From Streptomyces sp. NBC_00102 (lineage in GTDB: Bacteria; Actinomycetota; Actinomycetes; Streptomycetales; Streptomycetaceae), in assembly GCF_026343115.1 (NCBI RefSeq), contig NZ_JAPEMC010000001.1, positions 1,674,001-1,738,000 on the forward strand: 64,000 bases of DNA. Direction: 5' to 3'. Positions 43,495-51,745 of this stretch are shown one piece after another (the first letter of the stretch is position 1; each line of letters starts with the position of its first letter). The translations under genes and the position numbers were made by a program. The notes under the pieces are model-generated. The model did not search any database, was not told the DNA's origin, and was given only the letters and a program-made list of their open reading frames with translations.

Positions 43495-43831
43495 AGCGAT
43501 CGGCCGCCGGGTGCGGGCCACCTCCCTTCGCGGGGTCCACCACCTCCCAGGAGTGCCCCGACGGATGGTCGTCGAACAGACGGCAGGGACCGCGAAGTTC
43601 GTCGTGGTGGGCACACCGGAGCAGAACCACCCGGTACATGCGGCCGGCCGTCCAGCGGATCCACACCGCACCCCCGAGCCTGTCGTCGTCCCACAGCAGG
43701 CAGGCGTGCTCGCCAGAATGCCGCTCCCCCAGTACGCACCGGATGGGCCGGGACTCGACGAGGTCCCCGCCTCCTGCGCGGACGTCACGTCCCGAGGGCG
43801 GCAGCAGGGCGACGGCGGTACACCGCAACAC
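43493..43831 (-). CDS. Small hypothetical protein with Cys/His pattern
   Basis: A 112-residue frame. The middle reads CVLGERHSGEHACLLWDDD and AVWIRWTAGRMYRVVLLRC, followed by CRLFDDHPSGHSWEVVDP. The spaced Cys/His residues (C, HSGEH, CAHHDE, C) and strong G/C third-position bias suggest a real, possibly metal-binding, streptomycete protein. GTG 43831 is chosen because GGGGGAG lies six bases upstream. Not recognised as a named family. The C-terminus ends in low-complexity sequence near the GCCGCCATG repeat. Confidence 0.55.
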   Translation of the reverse strand: MLRCTAVALLPPSGRDVRAGGGDLVESRPIRCVLGERHSGEHACLLWDDDRLGGAVWIRWTAGRMYRVVLLRCAHHDELRGPCRLFDDHPSGHSWEVVDPAKGGGPHPAADR

Positions 43832-44229
43832 GGTCACTCCCCCGTGGGCGGGATGCCCGGTACGCACACGAGCGCCGCCACCGGGCACTCCCGGGGCTCG
43901 GCGCCCCGGTCTTCCAACAGGTCCCGCATGTCTCGCCTTTCGTTCGTCGGTACTTATCTGCACCACGCTCCTTGATCAAGGCGGTGTCAGTGGGGGTGGG
44001 TAGGTTCTGGAGGCGCGGTGCGGTCGGCATCCGGGGAATCCAGCTCCAGAGAGCAGCTGCCTCCCTGGCTCTGTCCGGGGGTGGTCCTCGTAGGTCAAGG
44101 ACCCATCCGACGGCCAGGCATCGTTGAGGGCCAAGAGTGGATCCCGTCAGCGCCGGCCGCACCGTGCCAGCTGTGATGCCTTGTCGGCCCGGAGCGCTAA
44201 TGTGCTCCGGGACTCAACGAGGAGATGAC
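43832..44229. other. Gene-free stretch at island edge
   Basis: About 400 bp between two small hypothetical genes, with lower GC than the surroundings and no convincing frame on either strand. It could contain one boundary of the recombinase-bearing island. Confidence 0.35.
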
Positions 44230-44529
44230 GTGGCTGAGCCGAGCTGGCAGCTCATGCAGGAAGACCGCCTGGTCGGGACGTTGGTCGAGAAGGAAGTCGA
44301 CATGTTCTGGACGGACTGTCACTTCGCGCCAGAGCCCGGTTGGGACGATCTCCGTCCCCTCTTCGAGGCCTCCCGCGACGCCTGGCGAAGCGGCGATGAA
44401 GAGGCTGCGGTCGAAGCCGACGAAGCGATCTATGCGCAAGGACTCGTTCTCGCGCCGCTTGACGGCGGGGCGCCGCTCACGGAGTTCCTCCTTCGTATCA
44501 ATGGTGACAAGGCTCGCTTCCGCTACTGA
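44230..44529 (+). CDS. Small acidic hypothetical protein
   Basis: A 99-residue acidic protein starting at GTG 44230 with GAGGAG about seven bases upstream. It reads AEPSWQLMQEDRLVGTLVEKEVDMFW, seen as AEPSWQLMQEDRLVG and TLVEKEVDMFWTDC, then PLFEASRDAWRSGDEEAA. It is small and soluble, without motifs I can assign. It is convergent with the large recombinase gene and ends 15 bp from it. Confidence 0.65.
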   Translation: MAEPSWQLMQEDRLVGTLVEKEVDMFWTDCHFAPEPGWDDLRPLFEASRDAWRSGDEEAAVEADEAIYAQGLVLAPLDGGAPLTEFLLRINGDKARFRY

Positions 44530-44544
44530 GATCACGTCATGCCC

Positions 44545-47013
44545 TCAGGGCTGCTGATCTGTCCGGGAGCCGCTGCTGGCAGTGGTCCGCGGTCTCGGGA
44601 TGCCGAGGTCCACGGTGGGTCGGCGGCTCCAGCGTTTGGTCTCTTCCTTCTTGGCCTGGAGGAAGGTCAGTGTGAGGTCGAGACCTTCGACTTCGCCGGT
44701 CCACCCCTCGGCTTCGGCACGTAGTCGCCGTGCCTGGAGGTCTTCCTCAAGTTCGTCGAGTCTGGCCAGCATCTTGGGGTTCACGTGCAGCATCGGACAG
44801 CGGATGCAGGCGTGCTCGTGCTGGCACGGTGTGCCGTAGGGACGCGCGCAAGAGCCCAGTTCGACCTTGCGCTTGTCGAAGTGCTCCTCGAACTCCGTCC
44901 ATTCGTCGGCGGTGGCCGGACGGTACTCTTCCTCCGGCCTGATAGCCCGACGGTTCTGCAGGTGCACCTGGTAGTGGTTGATCACGTCCTCTTCGAATAC
45001 GGCGACGTAGCCGCGGGTGGTTTGGATGTTGAGGTGGCCGAGCAAAGCCGCGCCGATATGGATCGGCAGGCCGCTGTTGACGAGCTCGGTCGTGAAGATC
45101 CTCCGGAAGTCGTGCGGGGTGAACTTCATCCCGCGGAAGCCGGGGTGCTCCTCGGCGAGCGCCTCGCAGCGTCGTTCGAGCATCTGCTGGACGGTGCCGG
45201 TGCCGATCACGGAGCGGCTGGAGCCCAGTTGGCGCTGGAACAGGAAGGGCATCGGTGCGCTGAACACCTTGTCGTGCGGGTCGAACCGGCGGAGCTGCGG
45301 GATGGGTCGGCCGTCCTTGGTGTGTCGTCGGATGACGGAGGCGATCACGTGGAACAGCTCCGGGGACATCGGGATGACCCGTTCCCTGTCGGTCTTGGAC
45401 GGGGCGACGACGAGAAGGGCGATGACCTCACCGTTGGACCGCTGGTATTGACGGATGCTCAGGTGGGTGAGCTCGCAGAGCTCCTCGATGCGGACGCCGG
45501 AGTGGCGCAGGGTCTCGACGCAGGCCCAGTCCCAGAAGGCGTTCTCCTCCTCGGCGGTGACGTTGATCATCTCGTCGGTGGCTTCGTCGGCGACACGGAG
45601 CGGCGCCTCGCCGTGCCGTTGGAGCCTTCGGTCGCTGTCGGTGATCACTCGCCGGTAGGAGCGGTTGTTGAGGATGAAGGACTCGTCGGCCTCCGCCTGG
45701 GCGGCTCGGTCGAGAAGGGCCCGGGTGTGGTCGTAGCGGGTCTCGACGTGATCGACGAGCACGGGCAGCAGAGGCTGGCGCTGGCGGGTGCGGTCGGCCG
45801 TGCGCTCGTTGATCCTCCGCCGGCGCTTGCCCAGACCGCGGAGTTCGGAGGGCGGGACCGGGCAGGGCGCGACCCACTTGGCCCAGCGCTCGGGCTCCTC
45901 GGCCGCCCAGGTGTGCAGGTCGTAGTAGAAGCTGCGGACGCTGATGACGATGCCGTCCTGGCCTGCGCGAGGTGTGCCGTCGTCCTTGACGGTGATCATC
46001 TGCCGCCAGGTCTGGTAGACTTTCGGGTCGATTCGCAGGTCGGCCTGGTCGGGGTTGATGCGTTCGATCTTCTCCCAGAAGTGGTGGACGACCGCCAGCA
46101 CGAGGTTAACCAGGGTGGCGTAGTCCGTGTCCGCACGGCGGCGGGTGCAGTAGTCGAGCAGTAGCTCCCGGACGGCACGGTTGCGGATCGGGTAGCGGTC
46201 GACGAGTTCCTCGACACTCTGCTGACCTCGGTGCAGGGCCTGGCGCATCGTGGCGGGGGCGGCGGGAGGGAAGTGCCCCATGTCGTGGAGCACTTGCCAG
46301 GCGGCCCGACCCGGGAACAGGTTGGCGTCCTTCTTCCCTTGCCGTAGCACGGACGAGCGGACCTTGCGGGTCTCGTGCCCGTGGTGCAGAAGGGACTCGG
46401 GGGTCAGGTCGGCCAGCGCGATGTCCTGAACGGTGAGCAGGCAGCAGACGTCGTAGAGAGCGCGTCGCTTGTGCTGCCATCCCATCTCGTGGGCCTCGAC
46501 GGCGTCGGCGTACCTGTCGAGCAGCGGGTCGTCCTGGGCGGTGACGAATACGTCGGAGTAGTTGTTGAACGTGTGGCGGTAGAAGGACAGCAGGGAGGGA
46601 CGGATCGCGCGCAGGCTGAACAGCGAGCGGACCCCTGTGGTCAGGCTCTGGCCGGTGGTGCGGCTGCTGCCGAGAGTGCTGGCAGAGATCTCGCCGCGAC
46701 CGAGCGGGCTGTTGTCCCAGCGCTCCTGCCAGGTCTCGCCGGTGAAGGTGTCCAGGTAGTCCAGGACTGCGGCCGTGGCCGCTCCGCGCTGGACTTGGGT
46801 GACGCGGGCGCCGTCCCAGGTGTCTATGGCGAGGTCGGCGATCCGGGAGGTCGTCGCCCGGGCGAGGCTCCCGAACGGGCGCGGAACCTTGGTCGCGACG
46901 GCGGGTGCGGCCTGCATTTGGCTGGAGACGAAGCGGCTGGGGAAGTGCAGCCCTTCGGCGACGGGGCCGTGCCGGCGGCTGACGCCCGTGGTGCGGAGCG
47001 AGGTCTCAGGCAC
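44545..47013 (-). CDS. Large tyrosine recombinase, TnpB(Tn554)-like
   Basis: An 822-residue tyrosine recombinase. The catalytic half carries Arg in RHSGVRIEELCEL, the HDFRRIFTTEL box (HxxR), GHLNIQTTRGYVAV (His and the nucleophilic Tyr). The long N-terminal part is unique and helical. After the catalytic domain there is a Cys/His cluster (CARPYGTPCQHEHACIRCPM) likely to bind zinc, a feature I associate with Tn554 TnpB-type proteins. The GTG at 47013 overlaps the upstream recombinase stop by 8 bp. A frame reading upstream to 47199 merely overlaps that gene and was discarded. Confidence 0.85.
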   Translation of the reverse strand: MPETSLRTTGVSRRHGPVAEGLHFPSRFVSSQMQAAPAVATKVPRPFGSLARATTSRIADLAIDTWDGARVTQVQRGAATAAVLDYLDTFTGETWQERWDNSPLGRGEISASTLGSSRTTGQSLTTGVRSLFSLRAIRPSLLSFYRHTFNNYSDVFVTAQDDPLLDRYADAVEAHEMGWQHKRRALYDVCCLLTVQDIALADLTPESLLHHGHETRKVRSSVLRQGKKDANLFPGRAAWQVLHDMGHFPPAAPATMRQALHRGQQSVEELVDRYPIRNRAVRELLLDYCTRRRADTDYATLVNLVLAVVHHFWEKIERINPDQADLRIDPKVYQTWRQMITVKDDGTPRAGQDGIVISVRSFYYDLHTWAAEEPERWAKWVAPCPVPPSELRGLGKRRRRINERTADRTRQRQPLLPVLVDHVETRYDHTRALLDRAAQAEADESFILNNRSYRRVITDSDRRLQRHGEAPLRVADEATDEMINVTAEEENAFWDWACVETLRHSGVRIEELCELTHLSIRQYQRSNGEVIALLVVAPSKTDRERVIPMSPELFHVIASVIRRHTKDGRPIPQLRRFDPHDKVFSAPMPFLFQRQLGSSRSVIGTGTVQQMLERRCEALAEEHPGFRGMKFTPHDFRRIFTTELVNSGLPIHIGAALLGHLNIQTTRGYVAVFEEDVINHYQVHLQNRRAIRPEEEYRPATADEWTEFEEHFDKRKVELGSCARPYGTPCQHEHACIRCPMLHVNPKMLARLDELEEDLQARRLRAEAEGWTGEVEGLDLTLTFLQAKKEETKRWSRRPTVDLGIPRPRTTASSGSRTDQQP

Positions 47014-48202
47014 CGAACACCGCCGCGATGTCGGCCGGGTCGTAGCCGGTGGGGTAGCTGGGCTGGACCCGGGGACGCGCGTAGTGCTCGGCGAGCTTGT
47101 CGAAGATCTCTTCCACCCGGACCGCGAGGTATCGGCTGGTGGTCTGGATGTTGGCATGGCGCAGGATCGCCTGGACCTCGGCAAGGGTGAGCTTGCCACC
47201 GTTGGCCATCCGGGAGGCCGCGGTGTGCCGGAGGTCGTGCAGGGTCCAGTTGGTGCCCAGGGCGGTGTTCGCGCGCTGGATGACCCGGCGCATCGCCGAG
47301 TAGGTCAGCGGCCGGTCGGTGCCGCGACGGGCTCGCCAGATCGGCTCGTCCGCCGCCGCTATCCCGGTCTCGTCGATGTAGGACGCCAAGCGCAGGAAAG
47401 CGGCAGGGGAAGCCGGGATGACCTCGCGGTCACGGGTTCCCTTGGAGATGACGTAGAACCGCTGTCCGGCCCAGTCGATGTCGCCGATCCGTACGCCGAG
47501 AAGCTCCTCGGCGCGGGCGCCGCTGGAGACGTAGAACTCCAGCAGAGCACGGTCGCGTTCGCAGCCCATCTTGTCGAACAACTCGTCCCAGAGCCGGTCC
47601 GGGATCGCTCGCGGAGGCCGGCCCGGCACCTTCTGCCGCAGCCGGGCGCGACCGAGGATCGGCTTCGGCTCCAGTGGGCTGAGGTGACCCAAGGCCCGCC
47701 GCCGCTGGGCGGACGCCGGCACCGGGTTGACGACGGGTCCGTTGCCCTGGTGGGCGTGGAACTCGTAGAAGCCGCTGATCACCGACAGCGCATGGTTGAT
47801 GGTCCGCGGCGCGTAGCCCACACCGAGCATCGGCTTGCCGGTCTTCAGGTTCACCGATCCAGGAGGCGGTGTTGTGGCCGACTTCCGCTTGCGCTGAGGG
47901 TTCGGCGCCGTGCGCAACCACCCAGTGAGCACAGCGACTTCACTCTCAGTGGCCCTGTCCCAGGCGACGTCGAGCAGCCACAGCAGCCGGAACCACCGCA
48001 GCATTCCGTAGCCGTAGCTGCGGCCGGTGTGCGGGCTGGTGTCACTCAGCGCAAGGTCGCACAGGTAGGCGGTCACTGGCTCGATCTCCTTTCCGGATGG
48101 GTCGGTCACGACGAACGGTGGGTGCGTGCCCTGGGCAGGGCCGAGGGCCCCAAGGCGGGGGATCTCTGCCCGCCCGTCCATGAGCGCGTGGCGTAGGTCC
48201 AT
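47006..48202 (-). CDS. Tyrosine recombinase, TnpA(Tn554)/XerD-like
   Basis: A 398-residue integrase. The N-terminal SAM-like core-binding domain covers about 60-200, and the catalytic domain follows with SSGARAEELLGV (Arg), LHDLRHTAASRM (HxxR), and LRHANIQTTSRYL (His, Tyr). The ATG at 48202 has GGAG seven bases upstream. Together with the downstream large recombinase it forms the two-recombinase order seen in Tn554-type elements. No third small TnpC-like gene was found in the expected place downstream. Confidence 0.88.
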   Translation of the reverse strand: MDLRHALMDGRAEIPRLGALGPAQGTHPPFVVTDPSGKEIEPVTAYLCDLALSDTSPHTGRSYGYGMLRWFRLLWLLDVAWDRATESEVAVLTGWLRTAPNPQRKRKSATTPPPGSVNLKTGKPMLGVGYAPRTINHALSVISGFYEFHAHQGNGPVVNPVPASAQRRRALGHLSPLEPKPILGRARLRQKVPGRPPRAIPDRLWDELFDKMGCERDRALLEFYVSSGARAEELLGVRIGDIDWAGQRFYVISKGTRDREVIPASPAAFLRLASYIDETGIAAADEPIWRARRGTDRPLTYSAMRRVIQRANTALGTNWTLHDLRHTAASRMANGGKLTLAEVQAILRHANIQTTSRYLAVRVEEIFDKLAEHYARPRVQPSYPTGYDPADIAAVFGA

Positions 48203-48332
48203 CTTCAGCTCCTTGATCACGATGGCTGGGCGCCATGATCGCGGAGCGGACGGTGGTGCAGATAACTGAGCACACTCCGGCGAACACGTCGGTGAGTACG
48301 CCCGGTGAACACTTCGGCGCACTCATCGGTGC

Positions 48333-48599
48333 TCAGCGGGTGAGGTCGCTCGCATCGGTCGTGTCGGTCGCATCGGTCGTGTCGGTCGCATCGGTCGACG
48401 AGGCGCGGGGCGGTGCCGGGTGATCGGCGGCCCGGTGACGCCTGCGCAGAATCCGCCAGTCGGTCGCGGCGCTCAGGTCGCACACCCGCTCGGCCTCCGT
48501 CTCGGCCCAGTCGAAGTCCAGGCAGACAGAGCAATCGGCGGCGGGAATGGGGGTGAGGACGGGAGTGCGGGCGGGGGTCTCGTCGGGGCTCGCACTCAC
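48333..48599 (-). CDS. Small hypothetical protein with DAT-rich tail
   Basis: An 88-residue protein. The N-terminal part contains a CSVCLDFDWAETEAERV block with paired Cys, and the last ~20 residues are a simple repeat (TDATDTT...). The DNA under this tail is an 18-bp tandem repeat. The start overlaps the stop of the preceding small gene by 4 bp (ATGA). It is one of the short genes often seen beside XRE/DUF397 regulators; the function is unknown. Confidence 0.6.
   Translation of the reverse strand: MSASPDETPARTPVLTPIPAADCSVCLDFDWAETEAERVCDLSAATDWRILRRRHRAADHPAPPRASSTDATDTTDATDTTDASDLTR
48352..48397. repeat. 18-bp tandem repeat, 2.5 copies
   Basis: GCATCGGTCGTGTCGGTC at 48352-48369 and 48370-48387, plus a partial copy to 48397. 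It encodes the DAT/DTT tail of the small minus-strand gene, so copy changes keep the frame. Confidence 0.85.
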
Positions 48600-48862
48600 A
48601 GCAGGTCACCCCGACTCCGGGCGTTGCACCGCGCGTTCTCCGCCCGCAGCCGCTCCATCGGACTCGCCGGCCGGACGAACGCGGGAGCCGCCTTCCACTC
48701 GTTGCCGCCGCAGACGGGCCGTATGGCCCAGTAAGCGCCGACGACTCCTCGGAACTCCCCGACAAGGTTTTCGTATCGGGTGTCCACCATGAGCGCACCG
48801 AGGGCCGGAATCGGCCCGCGTGGGCCCTGTTCGTCGGAAGTGCGGACTTCGGGCACGGACAT
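48596..48862 (-). CDS. Small hypothetical protein divergent from XRE regulator
   Basis: An 88-residue protein containing VDTRYENLVGEFRGVVGAYWAIRP, seen as VDTRYENLVGEF and GVVGAYWAIRPVCGG, a short SH3-like beta pattern, then PMERLRAENARCNAR. The start at ATG 48862 has GAGGAG six bases upstream; ATG 48790 is an alternative. I recall similar short genes next to helix-turn-helix/DUF397 pairs in streptomycetes, with no known function. Confidence 0.68.
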   Translation of the reverse strand: MSVPEVRTSDEQGPRGPIPALGALMVDTRYENLVGEFRGVVGAYWAIRPVCGGNEWKAAPAFVRPASPMERLRAENARCNARSRGDLL

Positions 48863-48966
48863 GGATCACTCCTCTCTGTAGCCATTCCACTACGGGGAGC
48901 CCTCAGAGTGGCCTACGCTTGAAATGCCTTCAACCTCCGCGAGCTTGAACGAAGGATCGACAAAGA

Positions 48967-49797
48967 ATGGCGAATCGAAAGAAGTTAGATCCCGGAGCAA
49001 GCCCGCGCGCGGCCTTCGGCGAACGTCTGCGCAGGCTGCGGGAGCAGCGCGGCTGGACGCAGGACGAGCTGGCCACCCGTACGGGATATTCCGCTTCGCA
49101 TATTTCCGGGGTTGAAACTGGTGCACGAACTCCAACTGCCAAGTTCAGTGCAAGTACCGATCGGGCCCTGGGCACGGGCGACGCGCTGACCCGCCAGGGC
49201 GCGGCAACCCGCGACAGCGCGATCCTCGACGGCTTCCCGGAGTTCGTCGTGCACGAGGGGCGGGCAACGGAGATACGGCTCTTTGAGATGGGGGTCATCC
49301 CGGGGTTGTTCCAGACCCCGGGATACGCCGCCGCCATCACGGGAGGCGCGGTTCGACGCGGTGCCATCACCGAGCACCAAGCGGAGGAGAGGCTCGCTCT
49401 CCTCGCACGACGCCAACAGTCACTCACCCGCACACCTCCGCCACAGATCTACGCGGTGCTGGACGAGAGCTGCATCCGACAACGCGTCGGGGGCGCAGAC
49501 ATCATGGCGGAACAACTGGCCCATCTCGCGGCGGTCGCCGACATGCCCAACACAGTCGTACAGGTGGCCACCTTCAATCTCGGTGAGCGCCGCTCGTTCT
49601 ACACGCCCGTCACGCTGGTCACTCTGCCCGACAGGTCTCAGGTCGCCTACGCAGAGTCCACGCATTCCGGGCAGTTGGAGCGAGATATGCGCTTCGTCGG
49701 CCCGCTCCTCACGGCCTACCATCAGCTTCAGGCCGAAGCGCTCTCACAGGCTGAGTCCGTGGCCATGATCAGTCAGGTACGAAAGGGCACCTCGTGA
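48967..49797 (+). CDS. XRE-family regulator with DUF5753 domain
   Basis: A 276-residue regulator. An N-terminal XRE helix-turn-helix (FGERLRRLREQRGWTQDELA, then TGYSASHISGVE) is followed by the DUF5753 domain (about 95-270) with IPGLFQTPGYAAAI and IYAVLDESCIRQRVGG. This is the WhiJ/BldB-neighbour type of actinobacterial regulator that works with a small DUF397 partner, encoded next with a GTGA overlap. These pairs influence development and antibiotic production, and may behave like toxin-antitoxin modules. Confidence 0.9.
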   Translation: MANRKKLDPGASPRAAFGERLRRLREQRGWTQDELATRTGYSASHISGVETGARTPTAKFSASTDRALGTGDALTRQGAATRDSAILDGFPEFVVHEGRATEIRLFEMGVIPGLFQTPGYAAAITGGAVRRGAITEHQAEERLALLARRQQSLTRTPPPQIYAVLDESCIRQRVGGADIMAEQLAHLAAVADMPNTVVQVATFNLGERRSFYTPVTLVTLPDRSQVAYAESTHSGQLERDMRFVGPLLTAYHQLQAEALSQAESVAMISQVRKGTS

Positions 49798-50003
49798 CTA
49801 CCGAATCCCTCCACTGGTTCACGTCCTCCTACAGCGCCAACGGCGGCCAGTGCGTGGAGGTTGCCACCAACCTCGCCACCACGCACGGCGCGATCCCCAT
49901 CCGCGACTCCAAGGACACCGGCGGCCCCGTACTGAACATCTCCGCCGCCTCGTTCACCACCTTCGTGACAGGCGTCAAGACCGGCGAACTCGGCGACATC
50001 TGA
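49794..50003 (+). CDS. DUF397 small partner protein
   Basis: A 69-residue DUF397 protein with the canonical WFTSSYSANGGQCVEVA opening, IPIRDSKD in the middle and a C-terminal ASFTTFVTGVK block. The GTG overlaps the XRE gene stop. DUF397 proteins partner with DUF5753-XRE regulators. Confidence 0.92.
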   Translation: MTTESLHWFTSSYSANGGQCVEVATNLATTHGAIPIRDSKDTGGPVLNISAASFTTFVTGVKTGELGDI

Positions 50004-50026
50004 CCGACCGGACAGCCCAACCAAGC

Positions 50027-50061
50027 GAATGCCCCATCGCACGCCGCGCGATGGGGCATTC
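50027..50061 (+). terminator. Terminator after XRE-DUF397 operon
   Basis: A 14-bp perfect stem (GAATGCCCCATCGC / GCGATGGGGCATTC) with a 7-nt loop, 24 bp beyond the DUF397 stop. Confidence 0.85.
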
Positions 50062-50309
50062 AGCTGCTCAAGTCGGGCATCCCTCACCTGACATGAGTCG
50101 CAGGTCCAACGCGCGCCGTACCTTTGGCTATCCGTCAGGTACTGCCCCATCACGCGATGCGAGATGGGGCCACATCCGGCTCGGCGCCGCGAGTCACCTC
50201 CGGCTTCGGAACGGCGGCACTGCATGCGACCGCTTGTCCACCCGACCACGCAACCGTGGTCACGGAAATGGGTGTCCCGCCAGGCTCCCGTAGACCTGCC
50301 GAACCACTC

Positions 50310-50879
50310 TTACAGCCAGACGAGTCGGCCTTCGGCGACCCTGCAGACCGGGTAGCTTCCCTCGGCGATCTGCGTCAGCTTCTCCGCCACGGAGTCGAAA
50401 TACTGGGCCAGCGATTCGTACTCACCCGTGACCGTGATGTCACCCACGAACCACCTGCCGACACGTCCGTCCCGCACATCGATGAACTTTCCCATCCAGC
50501 CGTCCTGGTCCGACAGGAACGGGATCCACTCATTGCGCCAGAACGGATTGTCCGGCCGATCCGGAGGGTCGAATCCACCGGGCATCGAGCGGGTCGCGTA
50601 GAGCCTCTCCATCGCCCCGATACCCAGGAAGAAGCTTCCCTCGTCCGGGAATCCGTCGAAGCCGCCGCACATCACTTCGTCGTCGACGTCTTCCTCGGGC
50701 AGATCCAGGTTGTTCCGCAACAGCCATGTCCGCAGGTCCCCGGGGAGGGAGATGCCCATCCGTTCCTCGGCGGCCGCGAGCATCTGCTCCGTAGCGGGCC
50801 CTGGCAGATCCGCGTGATCGGCCGGAGCGTGCTGCCGAAGGAGTGTCATCACGTGGGACCAACTCTCGGCCACGCCCAT
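50310..50879 (-). CDS. SMI1/KNR4 (SUKH) family protein
   Basis: A 189-residue protein with the SUKH pattern: EERMGISLPGDLRTWLLRNN near 40-60 and FIDVRDGRVGRWFVGDI, ending YDSLAQYFDSVAEKL-like (ESLAQYFDSVAEKL). SUKH proteins are frequent immunity proteins against secreted toxins or plain intracellular adaptors. No toxin gene lies beside it. ATG 50879 was chosen for the ribosome site GGAG; ATG 50900 is possible. Confidence 0.82.
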   Translation of the reverse strand: MGVAESWSHVMTLLRQHAPADHADLPGPATEQMLAAAEERMGISLPGDLRTWLLRNNLDLPEEDVDDEVMCGGFDGFPDEGSFFLGIGAMERLYATRSMPGGFDPPDRPDNPFWRNEWIPFLSDQDGWMGKFIDVRDGRVGRWFVGDITVTGEYESLAQYFDSVAEKLTQIAEGSYPVCRVAEGRLVWL

Positions 50880-51157
50880 TGCGCTCCGCCCTCTCTGCAT
50901 TTGGATACATCTGTCCGACCGCGTCACGACGCGGTTGCGGAGTGCCGACCGGAGAACCTGGCCTGCTCCTGGGATTCCAACCGCTCGAAGAGACACGCCT
51001 ACTCGCCCCCGCCCGTGCCCTCGCACAACGGGGAGAAGGTGCGCGGGGCGGGATCCGGCACGACCATCGATGTCGGCCCGTCGGACGGGTACCTTACAGC
51101 GCGGCCAAGGCCAGCCCCTGCCCGTCCGCGCAGTCCCCCGTCGTGGGCAGTCGGCGG

Positions 51158-51550
51158 TCAGGAGCGAACGAATCCAGCAGGATCGGCCAAGTACCGGTCG
51201 AGGTACGGGGCTTCATGGAGTGCTTGGTACTCGTCGTGAATCTGCCATTCCGGGCCGAGCTCGGCGCGAAGGCGGTTGAGCGCATGGCGTACGGCCTCGT
51301 TGAAGTGGTGACACTCCGCTTCACGCCAGGGTCCCGGGTCCGGAGGATAGTCCCGGTTCAACGACATGTCGTAGCGATCCACCAGCCCCTCCAAGCCGTC
51401 GCGGAGGTCGTGACTGATCGGCAGTCGATCCAGTTCGACCGGATACCCCCACACCTCCTGGTCCTCGGACGTGACCGTCCAGAGGATGCCGCCCGATCCT
51501 GCGTCGAAGAAGAACCTGGCGGTGTGCACGGCATCGACCTTTCGAGACAT
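51158..51550 (-). CDS. Hypothetical soluble protein
   Basis: A 130-residue protein with FFFDAGSGGILWTV near the N-terminus and WREAECHHFNEAVRHALNRLRAELGPEW, seen as WREAECHHFNEAV and ALNRLRAELGPEW. It begins at ATG 51550. No family is recognised. Its setting near a SUKH gene in an accessory stretch leaves an immunity-like role open. Confidence 0.65.
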   Translation of the reverse strand: MSRKVDAVHTARFFFDAGSGGILWTVTSEDQEVWGYPVELDRLPISHDLRDGLEGLVDRYDMSLNRDYPPDPGPWREAECHHFNEAVRHALNRLRAELGPEWQIHDEYQALHEAPYLDRYLADPAGFVRS

Positions 51551-51654
51551 TTCGATTCGAGCGGCCACCACGATACGCGACGAGGCGCGCGGGGCGGCCC
51601 CACGAGTCCTGGATGCGGCCGGCCCCTCGCCTTCGTCCCGATCGCCGATCGATC

Positions 51655-51698
51655 GGGGCACTCCGGAATGCCGGAGCATCGGAGTTCCGAAGTGCCCC
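51655..51698 (-). terminator. Hairpin after the tannase-like gene
   Basis: GGGGCACTCCGGAA and TTCCGAAGTGCCCC pair with one mismatch, downstream of the leftward esterase gene. Confidence 0.7.
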
Positions 51699-51745
51699 AA
51701 CGGCCCCTTCTCGTGATCCTGGTGGGACCTGGCCCGCCCTCGGTC

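Noticed and set aside
47014..47199. N-terminal extension of the large recombinase up to 47199
   Set aside because: The extension lies wholly inside the other recombinase gene and is Ser/Thr/Arg-rich; GTG 47013 gives the natural overlap.
43459..48397. Tandem repeats considered as CRISPR
   Set aside because: Units of 9 and 18 bp are directly adjacent without spacers and there are no cas genes in the window.
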